Shown here in pieces: positions 1 through 10,860 of a stretch of 64,000 bases of DNA (the stretch's first letter is position 1; every line of letters starts with the position of its first letter). The notes beneath the pieces were generated by a model that made no database searches, was not told the DNA's origin, and saw nothing but the letters and a program-made list of their open reading frames with translations. The stretch lies in the NCBI GenBank assembly GCA_012656075.1, contig JAAKBF010000054.1, forward strand, positions 186,001 through 250,000. The letters run 5' to 3'. The DNA is from Phytophthora hibernalis (Eukaryota; Oomycota; Peronosporomycetes; Peronosporales; Peronosporaceae). The position numbers and the translations under genes were made by a program.

Positions 1-612
1 ACCAGGGCTCGAGCAGCTCACAGCAGTAAATCGGCTTAAATGATCGCAGCACGCCTGCACGTTTACTCCATATCGTTGGTAGTGAAGCGCCCTTGTATCG
101 TGAAAGGGTTAAACGGGGTATCGACCTACCCTATACCCTCGTAAAGATTGTATTTTTTATGGAAACCTGCTGCAAAGCGATGAACACAATTTGACAGGAG
201 AAGGCACCTTAAACTCTAAAAAATCAGAGAAAATATAATTTAATACCAGTTATCAAACCCCACTATTTTGGGTACAGCTACTTATCAAGGATACGATATA
301 ACAAGAATATCCAGTTTAAGTTTTTTAAGAGTGATGTTCTTCAAATTAGTTTGGGCTTCGACTTAGACCCATAAGAACTCTGGCAGAAAAAGTTCAAACT
401 TATTATGGAACCGACCTTTCGCAAATTACGACCTCTTTCAGGATCAGGGTTGGCATAAACCATGCTCGAAATTTTTCGTAAAACCATTTGACTGTATAAC
501 TCTTTTTAAAAGAACAGAGTCCTGGACAAACTACGTTTTACATGTTTTACGTGAACTTGATCTTGGCTCGTGGTTTGCACGGAGTCGAAGGCGCCTTTAC
601 TAAAGTTGGATC
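1..612. other. Non-coding start with one end of a piggyBac-type MITE
   Basis: I see no gene here. Positions 83-112 hold a sequence ending in GTATCGTGAAAGGG followed by TTAA at 109-112. Read in reverse complement it matches the left end of the element at 32064-32414 (TTAA, then CCCTTTCrCGATACAAGGGC). It is probably one end of a second copy whose other end lies outside the window or has decayed. The rest is AT-rich and unremarkable. Confidence 0.5.
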
Positions 613-1261
613 ATGCAGGCCGTTCGGACCCGGCACTATGTTCCAGAAGATACCGATTCTCCCCAAATAACGATGTCATCTCTCTCGACCAACACCTCGA
701 TCGTTGACGTGGTAACTGACGAATTCAAGTATCAGCGTATCGAGAGTGAAGAGTGGTTCGGGAATGTGGGGAAGGCGCAGAGCTGTCATTTGATGTCAAG
801 AGAACATTGCCGGAGATATGCAAGCTATCACAAGTATGACAACGATCAAAGCAATCGCCTTGCCCTTACGTCAGACATGCACGACTGGTACGATGGTCGC
901 TCGTTTGCCGTGCCGGTTATGAACATTTCCGTCGAATCCGTGTCTGAAGGTCCGGTAGTCGGGAGCAGATACAAGGTATGAATTCTTCGTGCTCCGATTG
1001 AGTACTTCAGTATGGTCTGACAATGTTCGCGGTGTCATACTGTAGGTGAACTTGATCGTACGCGCGTTAAACGCTGGATACGCAGGACTGATCTCACTGC
1101 ACTTGAAGGAAGGCTTTGTTGCGTCGGAGGATGGCTTGGAGATGCGAACATCTGTCTACGTTCAGAACGCGAAGGTGTTTTGCGAGTGTATGGAGTGGAA
1201 GCGTAAAGAAATCGATAAGGAGTGGAAATCCTACTATGACATGGTACCTGCGGTAGATTGA
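613..1261 (+). CDS. HNH-nuclease-like protein, two exons
   Basis: Exon 1 runs 613-975, the intron 976-1045 (70 bp, GTATGA...TGTAG), and exon 2 1046-1261. The frame is kept across the junction and gives 192 residues. Residues about 58-94 contain CHL, then NRLAL, then DMHDWYDG. The spacing of His59, Asn81 and His90 fits the two strands and helix of an HNH_2-type nuclease fold (family knowledge; no search was run). No signal peptide is visible. The C-terminal part is an alpha/beta stretch I do not recognise. It lies just upstream of a decayed MULE transposon. It could be a captured nuclease, the C-terminal domain of an effector that has lost its N-terminus, or a gene of the transposon. Both exons are open, so it may be functional. 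The start at 613 is simply the first ATG, and an upstream exon is possible. Confidence 0.5.
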
Positions 1262-1619
1262 CTAAGCTTACTTGAAATACACACCGTGCTTGCATTTTCA
1301 AAAAATCACCCTAACAAGTACTTACTACTACTACAGTAGTACTATTAATAAATATAAAGTTAGTAATCACCCCGCCAAATCGCTGCCGATAGTTAATGCG
1401 ATTGAAAATTTCTGAGACGGTGTCAAACAAAAAGCTGTTTACGAACGTAAGTACGAATCGCGGAAGGACGTGTGTCTTGTGCATCTATTGAGCCCTTGGT
1501 TGCATTGAATTATGAAATACCCGTTGCATGAAGTATCTATGTATGACTGTGCAGGAAAAGGTGAGCAGAATTATGGGTTGTACATGAAAATAAGCTGGTT
1601 TTAACGACGCGGTGTTTCA
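1262..1619. other. Intergenic, nothing recognised
   Basis: AT-rich sequence with a short CTACTACTACAGTAGTAGTA-like stretch near 1325-1345. No coding signal was found. Confidence 0.4.
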
Positions 1620-3004
1620 CTATGTAGAGAATCGCTACCTGTATTACACTACAGACCAAACTCATGCGCGAAATGTTTCATCACTTTCCTGAGGTTATGC
1701 TGATAGATGCCACACATGGCACGAACGCGTCCAAGTATAAGATATTCTCCTTCATGGTGCACGATGCGTTCGGGAAAGGGTAATTTGTACAGCATGCTGT
1801 CCTTCAGAATGAGCGGGCATCTACCCTACTTACCTCCTTGGAGGAGTTCAAATCCAACAATCCGGCATGGTCCAAGCTACAGTGCGTCATCGTTGACAAG
1901 GATTTTACTGAAATAGCCGTTCTGAAAGCGGCGCTGCCAGATGTGGTGATTCTACTTTGCCAGTTTCACGTCATAAAGTACCTACGAGAGCAAGTTGCAT
2001 CGGCTGACTACGCGCTTTCGTCGTGGCAAAGGCACAGCTCCGCAGTATGGTGCCACTTATGGTATACGAAAGACTGAGCAAGAATTTTCGAAGTACCGAG
2101 CGTACATGCGTCACATTTTGTCGATTGGATCACGGCCAGCTACGCAAGATCACGACTTGGAGCAACCTTCTACCAGCTCGGGTGGGCACCCTGTTGGGTT
2201 GGATATTAAGGTGACCATCTCTCCCCATCTGGATGGTCACGTGGTCACATGTGACCGTCTCACACTCGTAAAATCGCATGTCCTTTGTCAAGAATTGGGA
2301 TAGCTGCAAGGCAATGTGCTGTGTATGTAAACGCCAAAACGCAGTGACGCTAGGCAACAACACCAATAACCGGCTTGAGGCTTCGTGGAAGCAGCTCAAG
2401 GACACAATGAGCCGAACAATGGGCCTAGACGAGTGTGTCGCCTCCTTCATGTGCTACCAGAGTCGGAACGAGCGCAGCTTTGTAGCTCGTTCAGCCAATA
2501 TTTGTACTGTTCACAACAGCAAGTACGATCGCGAGATAATGCTCGTAGCAAACCTCGTGAGTGAGCACGCATGTGAGCTTATCTACGAGCAGTACACGTA
2601 CGTTGTCAGCGGACGTGCGCGTTACTCGTTCTTCGAGGCCGTACCTGGGATAATTTCTATCAAAAACATGGCAGATGACGACGACGCATCTGATGAGCCT
2701 GGTGTGGAGTACTCTGAACAAGCAGAACTGGGAATGTTCGTGCCTCTTTATGACGACCCGTTTGCTACCCTGTAGACACGTGTTTTACCTTCGCAAGGCC
2801 CTAGGTATGGAGGTCGTCATTCCTACTCAGCTATTACCGGCGAGATGGTTGTTCGCTTCGATTCAACATGCTCCCTCCTTGGATAATGTGTCGGTCGGTT
2901 CGTTTGCGGTGGGAAGGTATTACGGGATGAGAGTAACCCGTGGAACTCTAATCGAAAGTATCGAGAAGCTCAGCAGACCGCGATTACAATTGCTGAGACC
3001 ATGA
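1620..3004 (+). pseudogene. MULE/ZSWIM-type transposase, broken
   Basis: The RNase-H-like core is visible: LIDATHGT around 1700 (first Asp), VIVDKDFTE around 1890 (second Asp), then CQFHVIKYL, and NNTNNRLE around 2365. The SWIM finger is intact as CSC, nine residues, CRH (about 2735-2775). Breaks: an in-frame TAA at 1781-1783, most simply CAA to TAA; frame changes near 2015, between 2214 and 2278, near 2735 and near 2925. An inverted repeat (TGACCATC...GATGGTCA, about 2211-2240) sits exactly where the frame is lost around 2214. The fold assignment rests on motif order typical of the ZSWIM3/MULE family. Confidence 0.75.
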
Positions 3005-3498
3005 GTGGCATGGGTATGCCTCAGTATCGCGCGGCACTACAGGCACTTCAACAAATAGGAAAACTCTTTAAGCGTGGGGAGAGCGAGCTGGCAGCCAAAC
3101 GCATCGCACACCATGGTATAGCGCTGACCGGGAGACAGCATGGCGCACAAACGAGGAGTCGTCGGAAGTGCTGCTCGACACTGGAGTTGGTGAGTGTGAA
3201 GAAGACACATCAGCTCAAATGCCAAGACCACCAGAGACAGATCCACCAGGGAAGGACCCCACATGGACGGACCCTCCGGCAACGGAGCTCGTGCCACAGA
3301 CAAACCAGGAAGTACCGACCCCTGCTACAGTGGAGACTAGCGTGCCCATGGCAAGTCCACCTGAAATGAAGAACCGTCTGACACTGGTTTGCAACTAGTG
3401 CCTCTAGCGCAAGATGACGACAACTTCAAGTCAGTTCGCCGCCAAAATCCAGAGGGCGCCCGAAAATCAAGCCCTCCATAGCCAAAAAGAAGAGAAGT

Positions 3499-4626
3499 TT
3501 GGCAGTGGCAATGGCCCAAGAGGACTCCGAAATGCACAGCATGAACTTGAACGTCGCCATCATTGCTGATATATTGGCAGGTGATCCGACATACCGATCT
3601 GCAGCAGATACACTCAGCAAGTTCAAAGTGTTTGTATTCGAGAAGAAGGTGAAGCCTCCCGTCGCAATGCAACTAACAAAACGGCCAGCTAGCAAACCCA
3701 TCATACAAGCTGACGAAGTAGTGAGGGTCTTTGCGAAGGATTTGCTTCGGAAATGCGATGAAAAAGAGGCGAGACTGCAAGGGAAACACGCAGGCCTAGC
3801 TGAACGCGATGTCGCTGTAGATATACCTACCATTGGTATATTTACAACCAGTACACTCGCCACTATGAAGCAATACCACCGCGCCTTAACGACAGTCCGG
3901 AAGATCGAAGCCGCCCAAAAGTGGGCATCCGCAGTGGTCTTCACTCTAGACATTGACGCCGCCTTTTACACGAAAGAAGACCCAGACCTATGCTCCAAGT
4001 TACAGGGCCTTAGACTGCTGACAAATGAGGTAAAGTTCGCTATGTTGCCTAACGCTGCACTTATTCTCACACTGTCGAATGATGCTATGTAGAGATGGAA
4101 GTACTTGATCTGGCTGCCAAAGGTCGACTTAGCGACGTTACGATGGTCACGTTGATGCAGAAGATGTTCAACGGCATTCCAAACGTGATTTCAGTGAGCC
4201 CTAACATGATCAGCGTCGTCAACGGCGCCAACGGCTACGAAATAGTGACAGATGAAACTGACTCTCTGCCGTCTTTTTGGAGCTTCAGATGAACGCGTGT
4301 CAACTGCAACGGTAACCACTAGTGTAGCATTATGACCGACCTCTCGAAGAAGACGCTGCTCCTCTACGACCCAATGGAGTCGTCATACAAGCTCGCTGTA
4401 CGTGCTGCGGCTCAAAAACTACGGGGCCTGATACCGAGTGGTTTGACGAGGGATTACAGAGTCCAAGGGTTCAATTCGACTTTAGGCTTGCAGACAGACA
4501 ACTACAATTGCGGTGTCTACATTCTTCTGACGTTCGAGATATTTGCGGGAGCTGTGAGCCCCGGCTTCGTGAACAAAAGGACCTTACAATACTTACGCTA
4601 CCGATACCTCTGCATGTGCCTGTAAT
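3499..4626 (+). pseudogene. Ulp1-like cysteine protease (C48) part of the MULE, broken
   Basis: A helical segment (3499-4092) and a short bridge (4095-4290) lead into a Ulp1 catalytic domain. The His codon is at 4317-4319 in NGNH, where Trp normally follows; here the next codon is TAG (4320-4322), most simply TGG to TAG. The catalytic Asp is in LLYDPMESS (about 4352). The Gln and Cys are in GLQTDNYNCGVYIL (about 4484-4525). Ulp1 proteases cut SUMO-like modifiers, and in MULEs the role is unknown. All catalytic residues survive, but the stop and a frame change near 4280 make it non-functional. Confidence 0.7.
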
Positions 4627-4639
4627 ACACGTCTTTCAG

Positions 4640-6070
4640 TTCATTCTCCACGTGTTACTGCTGTTGCTCCAATGCGACCGACCTGACTTCGCACACACTT
4701 GATTTGTTCTTCCGGATATACACATTTGCTGCGCATACTTCGTACAGACATCAAGTGATGACATCAACCGGCTCTCTCGGAGATGGTTTAGAATGGTCAT
4801 TGGATGTACCGAGATGGTAGTCTAATGGGCTCCGACGGATTGTGATGGTTTCAAATGGTCAATCTGCCTTGTCACATTTTTTCCAGGTGGGCGCACGAAC
4901 ACGTGCCATTATTTTTCCGAGCCATTATTTTTCCGAGCCCTGCTCGCTGGATGATTATTATCATCACCCACGGAGCTGTACAGGTTCTGGGACAAATTAC
5001 AAGCTCGTCCTCAAGCTCATTGGGACTGCTTGTGGTGGCGGCATTGCGGTTTTTGTTCTGTATTTCTTTACATTCAGTGGAAGTAATGACGGAACCTCCG
5101 ACCAGCAGCGTTTGAAGCGCTCGCTGTTTGCAGTGCTGTGGTTATCCATTTTCCCAGAAGCCGCCGTCAGAGCTCTCGAACGGTCTTCTGCTTGGAGGGG
5201 GTTCCTACGTCGCCATTTTGAGCGTGTTTACATACCTTATCAGTCTGTCGCTTGACTGCATGACTCCACTGCCTCTGACGGCTTTCTTTGGGGCCGTCGG
5301 GGCAAGATGCAGCTCAATATACTGAAAGTCTTCCAGTAGCAGCGTCAAAATTACGACTGAAAACTGCCCGAAGTGCATCTTTGAAGACGGCGGCGGCCCA
5401 GGAGCCATTCTTGAAGAGTACACTGACCGCACAACGCGCCGTGTTGTAGTGGGCTAGACTGGGGAGATGGTCTGTGTGTCCAACCTTTCGTGTTGTTTCG
5501 TGCGAATGTGTGTACCGGTTCAAGACCTCTCGAGACCTTTGTGGTTTTTCTGTATCCGATCGGGCCGTCTGTGCGGAGGTGGAATGGAAATTTTCAGGAG
5601 GCTGCCAAGTACAAGGACAAAGCAAGGTGGAATTGGCCATGCACGCTCTCGTGCCAATGACTTTTCAAATTTGTGCCGTGGTGCAGGCGACCTACGGCTT
5701 GTACTGAGCGCATCTGTCGTTCACTATATTTCATGCATTCTGGCGCTCGTTGTGTACCACATCGCTCTCGGTAAAACAAGCAGTGCAAGAAAACAACCAA
5801 GAAGAAACAGTCCTCGACTGAGTCCAAGTCCAAGTCGGAGCAAAGTTCTACAACCTCGACCACGACTTTCACCACCAGCAGTGAGACCACCACGACTAGC
5901 AACAAGAAGAAAAAGAAACGCAAATCGGGAACGTCCTCCGCGTCACCGCTGATAGAAGATGTTCCTAGAACGTCTCCAATCTGTTTAGACTTCACCACTA
6001 CACTTGTTCAATACTCTTTCGTACACATGTTTGCGATTCTTTTTCTTCTTGGCCTTGACATTCGTGCCAT
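4640..6070 (+). other. Decayed, unrecognised membrane-protein-like region
   Basis: Coding-like pieces on the plus strand change frame repeatedly. About 4960-5100 gives hydrophobic stretches such as ACGGGIAVFVLYFF. About 5170-5260 gives GGGSYVAILSVFTYLI. About 5815-5990 encodes a Ser/Thr/Lys-rich tail with a run of five Lys. They may come from one old multi-pass protein or from several. I do not recognise the family. A direct duplication, GAGCCATTATTTTTCCGAGCC, is visible at about 4907-4940. Confidence 0.3.
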
Positions 6071-6202
6071 ACGTCATGGTGCTAAAGTATTCCAACACAT
6101 CATTAACCAATGAATCTGGATCAGCTTGCCGGCGTGAATCGAGATCGGGCGCAAGTTGCCCCCATGGAACTTCGCGGCATACGCTCGATTCGGTGGTAGC
6201 GC

Positions 6203-6665
6203 ATGCACTTGGAAAGCAGTAGATTTAGAACTTCCGGACGAGTGAGGCGGTCGGGAAACCCATTGTCGAGTTCGTTCCAAGCGAATGTGTTGCTGCGTGT
6301 CGGGGTGTCGCTGAACATTAAGCATAGCTCGTTCAAGAAGCTGTCGGTTTTTCTGAGGGCGATGGCTGCCTACGGACTGCTTGCTGTTGCTGACCAAGAT
6401 GGAGTGCAGTCGATCACAGCCATTGACAGACGCCACCCGTACGTAGACGCGTTCTGATTGTAATTTGGCGGTGTATGACTAACTTTTTGTGTGTGCTGGC
6501 TGAAACAGAGATGTGCTATCGCGCGAAGTTTATCAGATCGCGGAAGAAGCACAGCAGAATAACTGGCTGCTGCCAACAACCCAGCAAAGTGCTCATAGAT
6601 CAAACGTGTGCACAGCGGCGACGCCCCATTCGGTCAATGAGCTGCACCCATTGCCGTGCGAATGA
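6203..6665 (+). pseudogene. Fragment of eIF2D/ligatin-like translation factor
   Basis: The frame from 6203 includes SLNIKHSSFKKLSVFLRAM followed by GVQSITAIDRRHP. This matches the conserved block of eIF2D (LDIKxSSxKKLSKFL...GVESIxxIDxxHP). An intron at 6443-6508 (GTAGAC...AACAG, 66 bp) joins it to an exon that stays open to TGA at 6663-6665. eIF2D releases or delivers tRNA on 40S ribosomes. Only the middle of the protein is present: there is no N-terminal PUA region and no C-terminal SUI1 domain. It ends 24 bp before the 3' end of the opposing CRN gene, so it looks like a displaced gene piece. Family assignment is from memory of the motif. Confidence 0.6.
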
Positions 6666-6688
6666 AAACCATTGAATCGGATTTGCAG

Positions 6689-8416
6689 CTAATTTGGGAA
6701 TACCAAGCTTACTGCTTCGGCCAGACGATCAAGATTCTCTGGCGTAGCGCTTTCGCCATAGTTATCGATCAATTGTTTCGTTGCCGGGTCCAGCTCAAAG
6801 GCCCGAGAGACACCTAGGATGGACCGTGCGAGAATATCAGCATCATTTTTTTCAAAGTGGGAGTAGCCTCCATCACTTCCACGAGATCAATCCAGAGGGC
6901 GTATCCCCAATGAGGATCACATTCGGCACGCGAGGATCTCCATGGACCAGGCTATTCGCGTGGAGCTGCCATAACAATCCAAAGAGGTTCCGTACTCCCT
7001 CTAGTGTCGTTGGTCGAGGCAGAGGTTTCCCAACAGGAGATAGCAATAAGGCCGCGCTACCATCAGTGCTTTCGATGACATCTCGCACAGGAGTAATCGT
7101 CAATCCTGTGGGCTGGGCTTTCATCAAGGCCTTCTTCTCTTGATAAAGACGTCCAACGGAGCATTCCTCCACGATTTTCAGCGCGAAAACCTTCTGACCT
7201 GGCCCAGTTACCTTAAAAACGCGTCCATGAGCGCCACGGCCGAGAAATGCATCGCCCTCCACCACACCAACACCCAATGAAGTGCAGGCATTGGTTAAGT
7301 GCGCCACCCATGGAGATATGTTGTCAGTAATAAAGCTCTGGAACAATGTTTTCGAGCCCTTATCGACCCACTTCGCTCTTCGAACTTTGGTAACAACAGA
7401 CCTGTGGCTTTTGATCAACCAAAAGGAGCGGCGGTCGAATAGAATAGCGCTTGCTAGCTCCTTGGGGCAAAGATACTGCAGATATCGTACCACTTGGCCA
7501 AACGAAGCATCCGTTATAGTGAGCTTGCTTTCGAACAAAATGAGGCAGTCGAACAATTCTTCCACTGCTACTCCAAATCGAAATCCATTCTGGCGTTGCA
7601 CTCCATCGTCCGGTACCGGTTTGGCACGAAACATTCCACGGTGGGTCGCAAATCCATCCGGTTTGAGATCTGTATTCTTGGTAACAAGCGGACACTGAGA
7701 CAACCATGGATATCTCTCGCTATTGACGAATACCATACCACAACGGCTTAATACGTCGCTGAAAAAGGAGTAATAAACGCGTCAAAAGCAGCCTCACTCT
7801 GAATAGCATCCGCTTGAATCTGAATTGCCTCTGGCCAAAATTCTTCTTCGTTCTCTATTGGTGCAGCATCGATGATCATGCCATCCGTTTTCAATCTTCC
7901 AGACTCCATTTGACCCAATGCCCCATCGGAGAAGGAATTTGGTTTGTGTGTCAAATTAGCCTTATTTTGCTCAAGCAGCACTTGCATTTGAACCTGCACT
8001 CGGTGAATGCTTGCGGCAGTTTCTCGAAACGCCGATATCGAATCGTTCTCAACAAACAGGTCATTTGGACTCCTCTTCGGAACCACCACCAGCACGTGAA
8101 TGGTCCTCTTCGTCGGAGCATCTCCAAACAAGTCGCCGATCTCGTCTGCTGGGTCCATTTCTTCGTTTATCAGTGTCTTTACTTCCTCAGGAACGTTTCC
8201 ACTCCGCATAGAAATCACGGCAGCATCCTTCGACTTCAGCCACGCGTCGCCCTGCTTCGCCAGGAAGAGCTGCAGGTCCTTGGCATCGCATGTGATCGTT
8301 GCTGAGTTCTTCGCCTTGATCGCGTCCTTTAGCGCTGATACTGATGCACCCTCGTCGATTTCCACCTCGAACGCGCTTCCAGTCGCTCCAACGACAGCAC
8401 AAAAGAGCTTGACCAT
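6689..8416 (-). CDS. CRN: Crinkler (CRN) effector with C-terminal protein-kinase domain; reading frame broken three times
   Basis: CRN proteins are oomycete effectors that enter plant cells and act mainly in the nucleus. Starting at ATG 8416, the N-terminal ubiquitin-like domain carries LFLAK at residues 50-54 and HVLVVVP at 107-113, the signature of the family. The C-terminal part has a kinase glycine loop (GRGAHGRVFKV), the lysine in FALKIVE, and the catalytic-loop variant HGDPRVPNV, as in D2/kinase-type CRNs such as CRN8. The frame is lost at three runs: A5 on the plus strand at 7762-7766, GGG at 6897-6899 and T7 at 6846-6852. Each is explained by one missing base, and coding similarity resumes at once in the next frame down to TAG at 6689-6691. 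Either this is a recent pseudogene or the sequence has errors. An upstream in-frame ATG exists at 8473. Confidence 0.88.
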
Positions 8417-8439
8417 CTTTTCTCGAGCCAGCGGATTCT

Positions 8440-8446
8440 GGAATGA
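8440..8446 (-). promoter_or_regulatory. Oomycete initiator-like element of the CRN gene
   Basis: On the minus strand TCATTCC lies 24 bp upstream of the CRN ATG, next to a second TCATTTTTTC stretch (8448-8458). Oomycete core promoters commonly use an initiator of this TCATTYY form with a nearby CAWTTTT element. It supports the ATG at 8416 over the one at 8473, which would lie upstream of the initiator. Confidence 0.5.
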
Positions 8447-8589
8447 GAAAAAATGAACGGAGAAATTTTGCAATCGTACTTAAGCGATGAATGGTGTGGT
8501 CACATACGTATACGGTACAGTACAGTGGGATAGCGCACGGTGTGATATCATATCACTGATATGACTTTAACACCCTGCCAAATTGTAAA

Positions 8590-9426
8590 CAGAGAACCCT
8601 GGACAACTTAATACCTCCCGTGGACGCACTTCCTATTAGGTATAACAGGATTATTAGGTAGTAGAGGGAGCACCACAACCAGAAGACCAGTGTTGATCTC
8701 TGGTTTATAAGAAGACGTGGATGACTGGTGTGTTGTTTCAGGAGTGGCTGCGCGAGATTGACATGCATCAACAACGGTGCAATATTGCCCTCCTACGCAA
8801 CATTGTCCTGGGAAACCTGCAGCTCAAGTCGTCATTACCGCCCAACTACATCTCTCGTTTCAAACTATATGATTCCAGGGTCGGGCGGTTGCAAACGACC
8901 CGCCCGACCCTGGAATCATATCGGCGTTTAAGCGGCAGTTCGGCATCGGCGGCTCCAGCATGAGTTGAACGTGAGGAGGCGGGTGCGACATACTTCAAGA
9001 TTAGATATTGGCACTCTACCAATATACCGGTACTTCCAGGAAGTAGGTGGATGAAGTCCTGTTGGCACGATGTACACCCGACGTGGAAACGAAGGTTTTT
9101 CAGGCCTTCGGACCCAACAAATATGTAAAGTGAAGCAAGCGATGGTCAACTACGACGTAGAACTAGTTTGTTTTAGTAGTAGCCCACGGCAAAATACGTA
9201 GGGCAGAGATGCGTAAGGTACAGTAGCTTGCTCTGTCATATACAATCGCTACCCACTTGACTTGAGGTCGGCCGTCTTCGCGGACATCTCTCTGGCTTTA
9301 ATAGTGTACATGTAATACATGCTCTTGTTGATATGACTGAGTGCAAGCAGTACCTTGCTGAAGGTTCGGTGAAGGTCAATGTAGCACTAGCTGAGGTACA
9401 GAGAACCCTGGCCAACTTAATACCTC
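8590..9426. repeat. Pair of 28-bp direct repeats bounding an 0.8-kb non-coding segment
   Basis: 8590-8617 and 9399-9426 share 27 of 28 bases (CAGAGAACCCTGG, then A or C, then CAACTTAATACCTC). Both lie in the same orientation. They look like the same end of two insertions, or a short terminal repeat. The segment between holds no recognised gene. Confidence 0.55.
8867..8921. repeat. Perfect 22-bp inverted repeat with 11-bp loop
   Basis: Arms at 8867-8888 and 8900-8921 are exact complements (ATATGATTCCAGGGTCGGGC..). Loop at 8889-8899. Transcribed from either strand it would form a strong GC-rich hairpin. It is not associated with a coding end that I can see. Confidence 0.8.
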
Positions 9427-9830
9427 TGTTGTATAATATCCTGGTGTACTTAATCACTTATCGATCCACCGACTCGGTATTCAGGCTTTATGGCGCTTAA
9501 TTAATACTTGTCAAATTAATGCTCGATGGGGATTTTTTCAATACATTTGTTAATGAAAAGCATCCACTATCATACTTGTTCAGCGCCAAATATTGCATAC
9601 TAAAAGGCTTCGGGTCGATGTCCGCGCACACGCCGCTCCCTGCTCCTCACGTTGCTGTTTCCGCAGCCGCTCCTGCGGCGCGTTTATTAGCAGCCGTGCA
9701 TTATATCCTGTGTTGTAGATATTAGCAATGGTCTTTATCGACTGGGTTCATCTAAAGTGATACCTTGACACATTTTAAACCCCGTTACAGTAGGTACTGG
9801 CAATAAGGATACCGTATAACCTGTGTAGTA

Positions 9831-10860
9831 CAGACAACGACGGTGAAATCCGTACCCCCACTGAACTGTATACAAAAGTAAACGGGGCATCTCGACAAAA
9901 AAATCCGTATCCATCAGTGATTCGCTATTTTTGATTGGTGAAAAAAACATTTTTATCCTATACTTGGACTTCAGGATATCTTGGAATTGCCTTTTCAAAG
10001 CTACGCACAACACAGTGCTCTGTGATGCCTTCCCATGCTGTAATGGTGCGCTTGATCGCGCCAAGTCTCTTTGCTGCGCGGTGCGTGTACCATTAATATT
10101 TTCTGATAGCCATACGCCTGTCAGCTTCTTCTTGAGTGGACCCATAACTCCAACATCAAGAGGCTGACAGACAGACGTGCTGTTTGGCGGAACAGGGCAC
10201 ACTAGTGCTGAGGTAGCCTCCGCTACCACATTCTGTCCTCCTTCTGATACATGGGAATCAAAGTTATCGAGAAGGAGGACAGAGGGAGAATCTATTTCAA
10301 ATTTAAGCAAACTTTCAATATAAAACTCCCAAACAGTTGCGTCCATCCAGCCATGTTCTTGGACTGTATAAACATGTCCATCTGGATATGTTGGCAACTC
10401 ATTTGTCTCCACAGTGCCGCCAGGTATTCCTCGCAGAATGAAGAGTATTGGCAGTTTTTTCCTAAATCAAATAACGTTACTTAGTTTCAGTATACAGTAA
10501 ATTAAATGTAAAATAAATGAACGTACCGTCAGCCCGAATGGTGAGCACAGCTGTGAGTCTTCCGGAATTCTTCTGCATATGCTTGACTTTTGCTGATCCA
10601 CGCCTCCCCTTGAGGGCCCATATTTTGTGGGGTGGAGTGTCGAACTAAATGGCCGTTTCGTCGACGTTGTAGATAGCACTATCCGGAAAATGGCTGTATT
10701 CGCTCCAAAACTTGATTGCAAATTCTAAATGCGTCTGCTGTAGTACAGCTTCGGTTTTCTTCGAATGTTGTGGCTGCGTTGAAAACCCATGCCTAAACAC
10801 CATATTATAAAAAAAACAAATATCATTTTGAGCCATTTTCAATTAGTACAGCGTTCGTAT
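9831..10860 (-). mobile_element. Pogo-type DNA transposon, copy 1, decayed and truncated
   Basis: The minus strand encodes a DDE transposase of the pogo/Tigger type. YNVDET (about 10655) holds the first Asp, LLLDNFDSHVSE (about 10260) the second, and QPLDVGVMGPLK (about 10150) the third. The residue after YNVDETAI, Tyr in copy 2, is a TAG stop. An intron interrupts after about 10530. The left end, CAGACAACGACGGTGAAA at 9831-9848 preceded by TA, is identical over 18 bases to that of copy 2 at 41363. No matching right end was found up to 11030. Confidence 0.75.

Larger units (their letters stand above)
1620..4626 (+). mobile_element. Decayed MULE DNA transposon with SWIM transposase and Ulp1-type protease
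   Basis: The strand-consistent order is RNase-H-like DDE transposase (about 1620-2500), SWIM zinc finger (about 2730-2800), a long low-complexity linker (3000-3600), a helical region (3500-4290), and a C48/Ulp1 protease domain (4290-4626). MULEs that carry Ulp1-like proteases are known from plants, so this would be the same type. At least five frameshifts and two in-frame stops show it is dead. I could not find terminal inverted repeats. Confidence 0.75.
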
